From Macrococcoides caseolyticum (GTDB lineage Bacteria > Bacillota > Bacilli > Staphylococcales > Staphylococcaceae): a stretch of 41,561 nt of DNA. A model generated the notes under the pieces. The model did no database searches and was not told the origin of the DNA. It was given only the letters and a program-made list of their open reading frames with translations. The DNA lies in NCBI RefSeq assembly GCF_002902665.1, contig NZ_PPRM01000050.1:1-41561 (forward strand), in the 5' to 3' direction. Below, one piece after another: positions 1 to 7,273 of this stretch (the stretch's first letter is position 1; each line of letters starts with the position of its first letter). The position numbers were made by a program, and so were the translations under genes.

Positions 1-76
1 ATCGCTGGGCTATAAAACACCATTGGAAGTATTTATGAGTTTCATCGAAGATGAGGAATTGTCTAGCTTATTTTGA
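1..76 (+). mobile_element. 3' end of an IS30-family-like transposase (cut by window edge)
   Basis: Frame 2 is open from the window edge to TGA at 74-76 and reads SLGYKTPLEVF followed by a short acidic tail. An 'R-K-S/C-L-G-Y-K-T-P-x-E-V-F' segment is the typical C-terminal end of IS30-family DDE transposases. Only about 24 codons are visible, so family membership is inferred from this motif and it is unknown whether the element is intact. It ends only 40 bp before acuA, where acsA or its intergenic region would be expected in Bacillus or Staphylococcus. Confidence 0.6.
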
Positions 77-100
77 CAAACGAAAAAATATAAAAATTAT
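73..100 (+). promoter_or_regulatory. Candidate outward promoter at the IS end, driving acuABC
   Basis: A perfect -35 hexamer TTGACA (73-78) overlaps the transposase stop codon. After a 16-bp spacer comes a weak -10-like AATTAT (95-100), just ahead of the acuA Shine-Dalgarno AAGGAG (106-111). IS30-like elements are known to build hybrid promoters at their ends; that this one does so is inference. The -10 is poor. Confidence 0.35.
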
Positions 101-116
101 TTTCTAAGGAGTGACT

Positions 117-749
117 ATGGAGCATACTAAAACTTACTATAAACGCATTGTTGAAACTAATGGAAAATCAATCATCGTCGAAGGTCCAGTAGACGGTAAC
201 ACCTTAAAGAAATATACATTTGATGAGGGGCTCGTTGCATTCAGAATTCCAAAAGAACAGTTTGTAGCAATTCAGGAGATTGCAGATCTCGACGAAGGAC
301 GCATCATTATATGCCGAGATGGTGACAATATTATCGGCTATACAACCTATCTGTATCCAGATCCATTAGAACGATGGAGCGATGGAAACTTACCTTATCT
401 ATTAGAGCTTGGTGCGATAGAAATTAGTGAACAGTATCGTGCAATAGGTCTTGGTAAGGCCATGCTTGAACTGTCAATGCTGGATAATGCAATGGAAGAT
501 TATATTATTATAACGACTGAATATTATTGGCATTGGGATTTAAAGAACAGTGGCCTTGATGTATTCGAATATAAAAAGATTATGCAGAAGATGATGGCTG
601 CTGGTGGCATGGAAGTATTCTCTACTGATGATCCTGAAATTACAAGTCATCCGGCCAACTGCCTGATGGCACGAATCGGCAAACGGATCACAAACGATCA
701 GATACAGGCATTCGATAATATTAGATTCCAGAATCGCTTTTTCTTATAA
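117..749 (+). CDS. acuA: AcuA, protein acetyltransferase acting on acetyl-CoA synthetase
   Basis: GNAT-family protein lysine acetyltransferase. In B. subtilis AcuA acetylates and so inactivates acetyl-CoA synthetase AcsA. The acetyl-CoA binding loop is visible as RAIGLGKAM around residue 115, after the hydrophobic strand LGAIEIS. The product is 210 aa, matching the usual AcuA length. ATG at 117 is chosen over GTG at 111 because that GTG overlaps the Shine-Dalgarno AAGGAG (106-111). It is the first gene of acuABC, with 11 nt to acuB. acsA itself is not in the window; an IS-like transposase end lies directly upstream, so the ancestral promoter arrangement has been changed. Family and operon assignment are firm; the present promoter is uncertain. 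Confidence 0.93.
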   Translation: MEHTKTYYKRIVETNGKSIIVEGPVDGNTLKKYTFDEGLVAFRIPKEQFVAIQEIADLDEGRIIICRDGDNIIGYTTYLYPDPLERWSDGNLPYLLELGAIEISEQYRAIGLGKAMLELSMLDNAMEDYIIITTEYYWHWDLKNSGLDVFEYKKIMQKMMAAGGMEVFSTDDPEITSHPANCLMARIGKRITNDQIQAFDNIRFQNRFFL

Positions 750-760
750 GGAGGTTAATT

Positions 761-1399
761 ATGTTAGTAGAACGCATTATGACATCACCATGTATTACAT
801 TTAATAAAGAAGGTTCTATCGCTCAGGCCATCGCATTGATGAATGATAAGAACATTCGCCATCTACCGATTGTAGATGATGAACAGCAATTGCAAGGTAT
901 TATCTCAGATCGTGAAATAAAAGAAGTATTGCCATCACTATTAAAACATGATGAAGCAATTGATTATAATGTACCCATCTCACAGATTATGCAAAAAAAT
1001 GTTATTACCTGCCACCCTCTTGATTTTGTGGCAGATATTGCAGTTGATTTTTATGATGCATCTATCGCCAGTATTCCAGTTGTACAAAATGAGAAAGTTG
1101 TGGGCATTGTAACCAGCAAAGATATGCTCAATACATTTATCGAGCTTACCGGTGTGACACGTTCAGGCACGACCATCCAGATCAGCATTCCTGATGAACC
1201 GGGTATTATGCACGCAGTCACTGAAGTATTTCATAGACATAAGATCAGTATCGAGAGCATTCTCGTATTCCGGGATAAAGAACATATCGGTAAAAAAATC
1301 TTAACTTTGCGCATGATTGCGATGAACCCAAATATTGCTATATTTGATCTGGAGAAGAAAGGATTCACAGTACTTGACCCTTTCGAAAGCGGCCTATGA
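761..1399 (+). CDS. acuB: AcuB, CBS-pair and ACT domain protein
   Basis: A 212-aa cytosolic protein with two CBS motifs (about residues 1-60 and 70-130, each with a typical 'IMxxxxxT' opening: RIMTSPCITF and QIMQKNVITC). A C-terminal ACT-like domain follows from about residue 138 (IQISIPDEPGIMHAVTEVF). CBS pairs bind adenosyl ligands and ACT domains bind small metabolites, so AcuB is thought to be a sensor in acetoin/acetate metabolism, but its ligand is not established. The start has a good Shine-Dalgarno (AAGGAGGT) 7 nt upstream. Its 3' end overlaps acuC by 4 nt (ATGA), indicating translational coupling in the acuABC operon. Confidence 0.92.
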   Translation: MLVERIMTSPCITFNKEGSIAQAIALMNDKNIRHLPIVDDEQQLQGIISDREIKEVLPSLLKHDEAIDYNVPISQIMQKNVITCHPLDFVADIAVDFYDASIASIPVVQNEKVVGIVTSKDMLNTFIELTGVTRSGTTIQISIPDEPGIMHAVTEVFHRHKISIESILVFRDKEHIGKKILTLRMIAMNPNIAIFDLEKKGFTVLDPFESGL

Positions 1400-2532
1400 C
1401 AAAATTTGTCTACTCAAAAAAACTGCTGAAATATCGCTTTGGTGATGATCATCCTTTTAATCAGATGCGCCTGTTACTTACGAAATCATTACTTGAAAGC
1501 TTATCACTGCTGTATGAAGAAGATATCGTTGCACCCCGCACTGCAACAGATGAAGAGCTGATGCTTGTACACCAGAAAGAATATATTGAAGCGGTGAAAA
1601 AAGCAGGTCAAGGAGAACTGAGTACCAGTGATTGCAACAAGTTCGGACTTAATTCAAACGATACACCAAACTTTGAAAATATGCATGAAATGAGTGCATT
1701 GCTTGTTGGCGCAACGCTTACTGCATGCGACATTGTCATGAATGAGATCGACCATACTGCATGCAACTTTGGTGGCGGACTACATCATGGCTTCACTGGA
1801 CGTGCTTCAGGATTTTGTATCTATAATGATTCTGCAGTCGCAATAGAATATATGAAACGTAAATATAAACAGCGCGTACTGTATATTGATACCGACGCAC
1901 ATCATGGTGATGGCGTACAGTTTGCTTTCTATAATGATAATCAGGTAATGACCTATTCTATTCATGAGACTGGCCGATACCTGTTCCCTGGAACCGGCGC
2001 CATTACTGAAAAGGGTGAAGGTGAAGGTTATTTATATAGTATGAATATACCTGTTGATGCTTATACTGAAGACGATTCATTTCTGGGATGCTTTGAAGAA
2101 AGTTTACGCGCAGCATGTGAATTCTTTAAACCGGATATTATATTAAGTCAAAATGGTGCTGATGCCCATTATCTTGATCCATTGACACATCTCTCTTGTA
2201 CACATAGGACATACCAACACATCCCACAGATCGTCCTTCGATTAGCAAATGAATATACAAATGGTAGGTGGATTGCTGTTGGAGGTGGTGGTTATAACAT
2301 CTTTCAAGTCGCGCCACTCGCCTGGGCACAAGTATATAATGCGATGCTCGGACACAGCTATTTAGAAGGTTCAATACCAACTGACTGGATTACGATGTGG
2401 CAAAGTAAAGCACAAGTAAAGATGCCAAAAACATGGAATGAAGATCTACAAGGGTACTCAGTCATACCTAGAAGACGCGATATCGAAGAAAAAAATAAAA
2501 TGATGCTGGCGCGTGTCGTGCAGCATTACTAG
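1396..2532 (+). CDS. acuC: AcuC, class I histone-deacetylase-like protein
   Basis: A 378-aa zinc-dependent deacetylase of the arginase/HDAC fold. In B. subtilis AcuC removes the acetyl group placed by AcuA on acetyl-CoA synthetase, restoring activity. Hallmarks are visible: FGGGLHHGF (catalytic His pair region), DTDAHHGDGVQ (zinc-ligand D-x-H motif), QNGADAHYLDPL (second zinc-ligand aspartate) and VGGGGYN. Length and motif order are normal. It starts inside the end of acuB. The stop codon (2530-2532) lies in the left arm of a hairpin (2531-2563). It is convergent with ccpA on the other strand, the same acuC/ccpA neighbourhood as in Bacillus and Staphylococcus. Confidence 0.95.
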   Translation: MTKFVYSKKLLKYRFGDDHPFNQMRLLLTKSLLESLSLLYEEDIVAPRTATDEELMLVHQKEYIEAVKKAGQGELSTSDCNKFGLNSNDTPNFENMHEMSALLVGATLTACDIVMNEIDHTACNFGGGLHHGFTGRASGFCIYNDSAVAIEYMKRKYKQRVLYIDTDAHHGDGVQFAFYNDNQVMTYSIHETGRYLFPGTGAITEKGEGEGYLYSMNIPVDAYTEDDSFLGCFEESLRAACEFFKPDIILSQNGADAHYLDPLTHLSCTHRTYQHIPQIVLRLANEYTNGRWIAVGGGGYNIFQVAPLAWAQVYNAMLGHSYLEGSIPTDWITMWQSKAQVKMPKTWNEDLQGYSVIPRRRDIEEKNKMMLARVVQHY

Positions 2533-2563
2533 GTGGCTCTTATTTTTATTTTACGAGCCACCT
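2531..2563 (+). terminator. Hairpin after acuC; member of a repeated hairpin family
   Basis: Arms AGGTGGCTC (2531-2539) and GAGCCACCT (2555-2563) enclose a 15-nt T-rich loop. The 34-bp block is the same length as, and closely similar to, the block at 37072-37105. No strong U-run follows on the + strand, so a terminator role is plausible but not certain. Confidence 0.5.
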
Positions 2564-2572
2564 TACCAACCC

Positions 2573-2604
2573 ATAAAAAAGGACCTCGCATACGCCAGGC
2601 CCTT
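2573..2604 (-). terminator. Rho-independent terminator of ccpA
   Basis: On the minus strand, just before the ccpA stop region ends, a GC-rich stem (AAGGGCCT paired with AGGTCCTT, one G-U pair) with an inner CG stem and UAUG loop is followed by a run of seven T residues. It lies partly in the last bases downstream of ccpA. Confidence 0.75.
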
Positions 2605-2609
2605 AATTT

Positions 2610-3599
2610 CTATTTCGTCGTTCCACGATATTCAATTCTATAAGGTAAAACGACTTTCTGATTTTCAATCGGTTCATCATTCATGTACTTTGTAAGCAGA
2701 CGCATTCCCACAGCACCAATATCATACAGTGGCTGCATTACACTTGAAAGCTTCGGTCGTACCATTTTCACTAATCGTGTATTGTTAAAACTGATGACCT
2801 GTAAATCATCAGGTATAACTCTTCCGTCATCCTGTGCTGCATGTACGATACCAATCGCCTGTTCATCGCTAATGCATAGTACAACTTCAGGATTCGTCTC
2901 TTTAATCACTCGATATGCCTTCTCACCATCTAAATATTGTTCAGTCCCAATATATTGAGCTGATTCCGGTAATTCCATCGCATGTTCTTCGAGCAATGAT
3001 TTTATTCCACTTAATACATCGATCTGTGCTTTTTCGGAATACCCTCCACCAACAAATGCAAAGCGTTGCACACCTGATTCTATGAATTTATGGGTAATTT
3101 CTCTGCTCGCTTCCACATAATCGATATTCACCGAAGGTAAGCTTTCATCTTGATCGAGTGTCCCTGATAATACAACTGGTACACTGGATTTACGTATCAT
3201 ATCTGCTGTCTTCTCAGACAGTGTGCCCCCTAAGAAGATGATGCCATCAACTTGCTTTGACAGTAAGTTATTAAAGATTTCTTGTTCCTTTACTGCATCA
3301 TTATCAGAGTTTGAAATGATTGTCTGATATTTATACATCTTAGCGATATCTTCTAAACCACGGGCAAGCTCTGAATAATACATATTAGAAATATCTGGGA
3401 TAATTACCCCAACTGTTGTAGTCTTCTTACTTGCTAGGCCACGGGCAACTGCATTTGGACGATAGTTCAGACGTTCAATCACTTCATTTACACGATCTCT
3501 TGTCGCAGGCTTCACATTTGGATTACCATTTACGACACGAGATACAGTGGCCATAGATACTTTCGCTTCACGTGCTACATCATATATTGTTACGGTCAT
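2610..3599 (-). CDS. ccpA: Catabolite control protein A
   Basis: LacI/GalR-family regulator of 329 aa that binds cre sites with the co-regulator HPr-Ser46-P and controls carbon catabolite repression in Firmicutes. The N-terminal helix-turn-helix and hinge are clear ([21 protein letters not shown], residues 5-25, then [21 protein letters not shown]). The rest is the periplasmic-binding-protein-like core. ATG at 3599 follows a strong Shine-Dalgarno (AGGAGG). It lies downstream of the DAHP synthase gene, as in B. subtilis and S. aureus, separated by 91 bp containing two cre-like sequences, which suggests autoregulation. The identity is firm from sequence and context. Confidence 0.97.
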   Translation of the reverse strand: MTVTIYDVAREAKVSMATVSRVVNGNPNVKPATRDRVNEVIERLNYRPNAVARGLASKKTTTVGVIIPDISNMYYSELARGLEDIAKMYKYQTIISNSDNDAVKEQEIFNNLLSKQVDGIIFLGGTLSEKTADMIRKSSVPVVLSGTLDQDESLPSVNIDYVEASREITHKFIESGVQRFAFVGGGYSEKAQIDVLSGIKSLLEEHAMELPESAQYIGTEQYLDGEKAYRVIKETNPEVVLCISDEQAIGIVHAAQDDGRVIPDDLQVISFNNTRLVKMVRPKLSSVMQPLYDIGAVGMRLLTKYMNDEPIENQKVVLPYRIEYRGTTK

Positions 3600-3609
3600 T
3601 TTTTCCTCC

Positions 3610-3645
3610 TGAAAACGTTTTATTTATTATTCTAACACGTTTTCA
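3610..3645 (-). promoter_or_regulatory. Pair of cre-like sites upstream of ccpA
   Basis: Two CcpA-box-like sequences lie 10-46 bp upstream of the ccpA start. TGAAAACGTTTTAT (3610-3623) matches 12 of 14 positions of TGWAANCGNTNWCA. CTAACACGTTTTCA (3632-3645) matches 11 of 14. Both hold the central CG and an A/T-flanked palindrome. Autoregulation by CcpA is inference; no convincing -35/-10 pair could be chosen. Confidence 0.5.
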
Positions 3646-3690
3646 AAGACTTTTCATTCTAAATGATTGTTTTGTGCAAATTTTTTATTG

Positions 3691-4761
3691 TTAAAATTTA
3701 CTTTTAAATTCATTTAACGCTTTATAGAAATTTTCGAACTCTTCAAAATTCATCTGCTGACCGGCATCACTTAATGCAACAGCTGGATCTGGATGTACTT
3801 CTGCCATCACTCCATCTGCCCCAACTGCGAGCGCAGCACGAGCTACTGGCAGCATAATATCCTTACGTCCTGTTGAATGTGTAACATCCACCATTACAGG
3901 CAAGTGTGTACCTTGCTTTAATATTGGTACGGCAGAAATATCTAATGTATTTCTTGTTGCTTTTTCGTACGTACGAATACCTCGCTCACATAAAATAATC
4001 TTTGAATTGCCTTGTGCATAGATGTATTCGGCTGCATAGATAAACTCTTCTATTGTTGCGCTCAGTCCACGTTTAAGAAGTACAGGTTTATTTGTACGTC
4101 CTGCTTCTTTAAGGAGCTCAAAGTTCTGCATATTACGCGCACCTATCTGGAATATATCAACATATTGATCCGCAAGTGCAAAATGCGCTGGATTGACAAT
4201 TTCACTGACAACGTTGAGGTCATATTTCTTACCCGCATCGTGAAGTATTTGTAATCCTTCTTCTCCTAGTCCTTGGAAATCGTAAGGAGAAGTTCTTGGT
4301 TTAAATGCACCACCACGAATAAATTTTTCACCTTTTTCATGGAGATTTTTAGCGACTGCTTCAACTTGTTCTGCAGATTCTACTGAACATGGTCCAAATA
4401 CATATGACTTTGTACCTGCACCGATGATGCCTCCATTATCAAATGTAACAATAGTGTCTTCTTGTTTTAACTTACGTGAAACCAAAAGATGTTTCTCACT
4501 ATCAGACTTCTGTAATTCTGTTGAAGCTTTAAATATTTCCTTAAATAATTGCTTGATAACATTGTCATCAAATGGACCATCATTTAAATCCAGCAATTTA
4601 TTGATCATTTCTTTTTCACGTTCGGGATCATAGATTGCAGTGCCTTGCTTACGTTTTTCTTGTCCGATCTGCTTTGCAATTTGACCACGTTCACTTAACA
4701 GCTTCAATATTTCAATGTTTAATGTTTCAATCTTTTCACGTAATGTATTTAAATCGTTCAT
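3691..4761 (-). CDS. aroA: Bifunctional chorismate mutase / 3-deoxy-7-phosphoheptulonate synthase
   Basis: First enzyme of the shikimate pathway, condensing phosphoenolpyruvate and erythrose 4-phosphate to DAHP. It has an N-terminal AroQ-type chorismate mutase domain (about residues 1-85, [12 protein letters not shown]...[14 protein letters not shown]) that acts as the allosteric sensor. The C-terminal type I-beta DAHP synthase domain (about 100-356) shows [25 protein letters not shown] and DVTHSTGR. At 356 aa it is the normal size for the Bacillus/Staphylococcus fusion, called aroA in those genomes and not to be confused with EPSP synthase. It sits upstream of ccpA in the same direction. A hairpin (4790-4818) separates it from the ytxGH pair. 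Confidence 0.95.
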   Translation of the reverse strand: MNDLNTLREKIETLNIEILKLLSERGQIAKQIGQEKRKQGTAIYDPEREKEMINKLLDLNDGPFDDNVIKQLFKEIFKASTELQKSDSEKHLLVSRKLKQEDTIVTFDNGGIIGAGTKSYVFGPCSVESAEQVEAVAKNLHEKGEKFIRGGAFKPRTSPYDFQGLGEEGLQILHDAGKKYDLNVVSEIVNPAHFALADQYVDIFQIGARNMQNFELLKEAGRTNKPVLLKRGLSATIEEFIYAAEYIYAQGNSKIILCERGIRTYEKATRNTLDISAVPILKQGTHLPVMVDVTHSTGRKDIMLPVARAALAVGADGVMAEVHPDPAVALSDAGQQMNFEEFENFYKALNEFKSKF

Positions 4762-4789
4762 CGTTTGACCTCTTTTATTTTAAAATTAA

Positions 4790-4818
4790 AAAATAGTAGA
4801 CTTTAGGCCTACTATTTT
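4790..4818 (-). terminator. Terminator after ytxH-like gene
   Basis: A 10-bp perfect stem, AAAATAGTAG (4790-4799) against CTACTATTTT (4809-4818), with a 9-nt loop, sits in the 82-bp gap between ytxH and aroA. The A/T-rich outer stem supplies the U-run on either strand. Confidence 0.65.
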
Positions 4819-4843
4819 ATCATATTATAAAGAGATTTTGTGA

Positions 4844-5308
4844 TTATTTGTTTTTAGGGGATAAATTGTCAGCAATGTGCTTCGTTTTTTTGTTTTCTAA
4901 CAATGCTTCATCCTTGTTCGGCGTTAATGCTTTATCCACAACTACATCTGGCTGCTTCAAAGTGTCATCGTTCACTTCAGCTTTAATTGCTTTCTTCTGA
5001 AGTTCTAGATCACTTTGATGTTCGTTAGAAAGATCTGCTTTAAATGCAGCAGCTTTCTCTTTGAAGCTTTCAGCATTTTTAATTTGATTAGTATATGATT
5101 CTATAGATTTCGATTTTAATACTTCTACCTTTTCTGCAAGTTCTTCTTGCAGTACTTTACCTGATTTTGGAGCAACGAGTAAACCGATAATCGATCCTAC
5201 CGTAAGTCCTGCGACAAGTCCTAATGAAAAGTCACGTGCTGCTGTATCCTTTTTCACTTCGTATTCTTTAACTGTATGTGTATGTAAATCTCTATTATAA
5301 GTCTCCAT
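4844..5308 (-). CDS. ytxH: YtxH-domain general stress protein
   Basis: A 154-aa protein with a short N-terminal polar segment, one membrane segment with the YtxH signature (FSLGLVAGLTVGSIIGLLVAPKSGK, about residues 28-52, split here for description only as glycine-rich helix plus APKSG), then a charged helical Lys/Glu/Ala-rich tail. The start is taken at 5308 (METYNRD), because a strong Shine-Dalgarno (GGAGGAAATA) precedes it; an upstream in-frame ATG would place the coding region through a hairpin. YtxH proteins are stress-induced in B. subtilis under sigma-B, but their molecular role is unknown. It is the second gene of a ytxGH pair with a hairpin in the 51-bp gap. Confidence 0.85.
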   Translation of the reverse strand: METYNRDLHTHTVKEYEVKKDTAARDFSLGLVAGLTVGSIIGLLVAPKSGKVLQEELAEKVEVLKSKSIESYTNQIKNAESFKEKAAAFKADLSNEHQSDLELQKKAIKAEVNDDTLKQPDVVVDKALTPNKDEALLENKKTKHIADNLSPKNK

Positions 5309-5321
5309 CTTATTTCCTCCT

Positions 5322-5349
5322 AAAAAAAGAATGTACATTATGTACATTC
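5322..5349 (-). terminator. Intercistronic hairpin between ytxG and ytxH
   Basis: A perfect inverted repeat, GAATGTACAT / ATGTACATTC (5329-5349) with a one-base centre, is followed on the minus strand by seven T residues, then immediately by the ytxH Shine-Dalgarno. It looks like a leaky terminator or RNA-processing hairpin. Confidence 0.6.
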
Positions 5350-5359
5350 CCTTAGTGGT

Positions 5360-5890
5360 TTACTTTAAACCTGCATTGATTTTGTCCTGATCTAAATGAT
5401 CGCCTTTAGTGTGTGTTTCATTGAAGTTGTTTTGTGGTGTACGATAAATATCATCGTTAAAATTTACAGTATTACGGCGCTGCTTTCTCATCTGCCATTT
5501 ATCGGCAACTTCCATTGCAACGTTGGACCATTGAACAACTTGAGAAATCTTGTCTTCATTCTGAGAGATGTTATGTGTAATTGATGAAGTAACATTATTT
5601 ACTGAACTGTTTAAGTTCTGTACCGAATCACCAATACCTTTCACTGCATCTACAACTGAATTTAAACGTTGTGATTTATCTTGAACATCTTCTGCTAAAC
5701 GATTTGTTTTGTGAAGTAAGTCTGTTGATTCACGTGTGATACCTTGAATTTGACCTTCCACACCATCTAAAGTTTTAGCTACATGGTCTAAGTTCTTCTT
5801 CACTGACATCAAGGTGATGCCTATGAATACACATAGAATTAAAAATGCAATCGCAGCAATCAAACCTGCAATCGGTAAAATCCATTCCAT
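5360..5890 (-). CDS. ytxG: YtxG-like DUF948 membrane-anchored protein
   Basis: A 176-aa protein with one N-terminal membrane helix (residues 4-27, ILPIAGLIAAIAFLILCVFI) followed by a long helical region with heptad-like Asn/Ser/Val spacing (residues 30-120), the DUF948 layout. A short disordered C-terminus follows (residues 130-176). The B. subtilis homologue YtxG belongs to the sigma-B/sigma-H ytxGHJ stress operon; the molecular function is not known. ATG at 5890 has a good Shine-Dalgarno (TAGGAGG). A sigma-B-type promoter lies 42-65 bp upstream in the gap after murC, so it can be expressed independently of the murC operon. Confidence 0.85.
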   Translation of the reverse strand: MEWILPIAGLIAAIAFLILCVFIGITLMSVKKNLDHVAKTLDGVEGQIQGITRESTDLLHKTNRLAEDVQDKSQRLNSVVDAVKGIGDSVQNLNSSVNNVTSSITHNISQNEDKISQVVQWSNVAMEVADKWQMRKQRRNTVNFNDDIYRTPQNNFNETHTKGDHLDQDKINAGLK

Positions 5891-5930
5891 AAAAACGCCT
5901 CCTAAAATTATTAACTTGTTATACTCTAAA

Positions 5931-5955
5931 TTACCCTTATACCTTGTTAATAAAC
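5931..5955 (-). promoter_or_regulatory. Sigma-B-type promoter of ytxGH
   Basis: On the minus strand GTTTAT (5950-5955), a 13-bp spacer, and GGGTAA (5931-5936) match the sigma-B pattern GTTTAW-N12-15-GGGWAW. It is correctly placed upstream of ytxG (start 5890). The orthologous B. subtilis operon is a known sigma-B target. Confidence 0.75.
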
Positions 5956-5966
5956 ATCATATCATA

Positions 5967-7262
5967 TTATTTTAAATTTTCATACGCGACTTGAATTTTC
6001 TGTATATCTCCTGCACCCATAAACATAACCACTGCATCTTTATATTGTTTCAGCAGATTGACGTTGGATTCGTTAATAAGTTCAGCACCTGGAATTAATA
6101 TCTGCAGATCACCGATTGTCAGTTCACCACTATCTTCACGTGCTGAACCGAAGATATCACAGAGATATACTTTATCTGCAAGCTTTAAACTATTTGCGAA
6201 ATCTTCAAGGAATGCACTTGTACGTGAAAATGTATGCGGCTGAAATACTGCAATGACTTTACGCTCAGGATATTTCAGATGTACAGATTGTAGCGTCGCT
6301 TTAATCTCAGTTGGATGATGTGCATAATCATCAATAAGAATCTGTTCGTCCTGAATCTTCTCACTAAAACGACGTTTAACGCCACCAAATGTGCTTAAAG
6401 CACGTTTTACAGCCGCATTATCCAGTCCTTCTAAATGACAGATCGTTATGACAGCAAGAGCATTCAGCACTTGATGATCACCATACATCGGAGTAATGAA
6501 TGTATCAAACAATTCTCCGTCAATATATACTTCAAACTGTGTCCCTTGTGGCGTCGTCTTCATATTCTTTGCAACGACTTTATTATCTTCTTTAAAGCCA
6601 TAATAATAAATTGGGATATCTGCTTTGATATCTCTTAAATGCTCATCGTCACCACAAGCAACAACTGCTTTCTTAACCTTCTTCGTCATCTCCTGGAATG
6701 CATTAAACACATCGCTCATCGATGCAAAATAGTCAGGATGGTCAAAGTCGATATTTGTAATAATCGCATAGTCTGGTGAATAGCTTAAGAAATGCCTACG
6801 ATATTCACAGGCTTCAAATGCAAAGTATTCACTACCAGGCATCCCCATACCCGTACCATCACCAATGAGATAAGAAGTCTTCTTGTCACCGTTCATTACA
6901 TGAGATAACAATCCAGTTGTCGACGTCTTACCGTGAGAACCGGTAACTGCTACAGATGTATATTGACCCATGAAGTTACCTAGAAAATCATGATAACGAG
7001 TTACAGTAAGTCCAAGTTCGTGCGCACGCACAATTTCTTCATGATCATCATTAAATGCATTCCCAGCAATAATCGTCATACCTTCTTTAATATTCTCTTG
7101 ATTAAATGGTAGTATTGTTATTCCTTTTTCTCTTAAAGATTTCTCTGTAAAAAATTCTTTCTCGATATCTGATCCTTGTACCGTTTCACCCATATCGAAC
7201 AGTATTTGAGCTAACGCACTCATTCCTGAACCTTTAATACCAACAAAATGATATAAAGTCAT
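5967..7262 (-). CDS. murC: UDP-N-acetylmuramate--L-alanine ligase
   Basis: Cytosolic ATP-dependent ligase adding L-alanine to UDP-MurNAc, the first amino acid of the peptidoglycan stem peptide. At 431 aa it has the three Mur-ligase domains: an N-terminal UDP-substrate Rossmann domain ([16 protein letters not shown]), a central ATPase with the P-loop GSHGKTST (about residues 109-116) and NIDFDHPD, and a C-terminal domain with [10 protein letters not shown] and [12 protein letters not shown] at 7262 follows AGGAGATG. It is 11 nt downstream of sftA, closing the ytpQ-ytpR-sftA-murC run. The murC-sftA pairing is conserved in Bacillus and Staphylococcus. Confidence 0.97.
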   Translation of the reverse strand: MTLYHFVGIKGSGMSALAQILFDMGETVQGSDIEKEFFTEKSLREKGITILPFNQENIKEGMTIIAGNAFNDDHEEIVRAHELGLTVTRYHDFLGNFMGQYTSVAVTGSHGKTSTTGLLSHVMNGDKKTSYLIGDGTGMGMPGSEYFAFEACEYRRHFLSYSPDYAIITNIDFDHPDYFASMSDVFNAFQEMTKKVKKAVVACGDDEHLRDIKADIPIYYYGFKEDNKVVAKNMKTTPQGTQFEVYIDGELFDTFITPMYGDHQVLNALAVITICHLEGLDNAAVKRALSTFGGVKRRFSEKIQDEQILIDDYAHHPTEIKATLQSVHLKYPERKVIAVFQPHTFSRTSAFLEDFANSLKLADKVYLCDIFGSAREDSGELTIGDLQILIPGAELINESNVNLLKQYKDAVVMFMGAGDIQKIQVAYENLK

Positions 7263-7273
7263 AAATTCATCTC

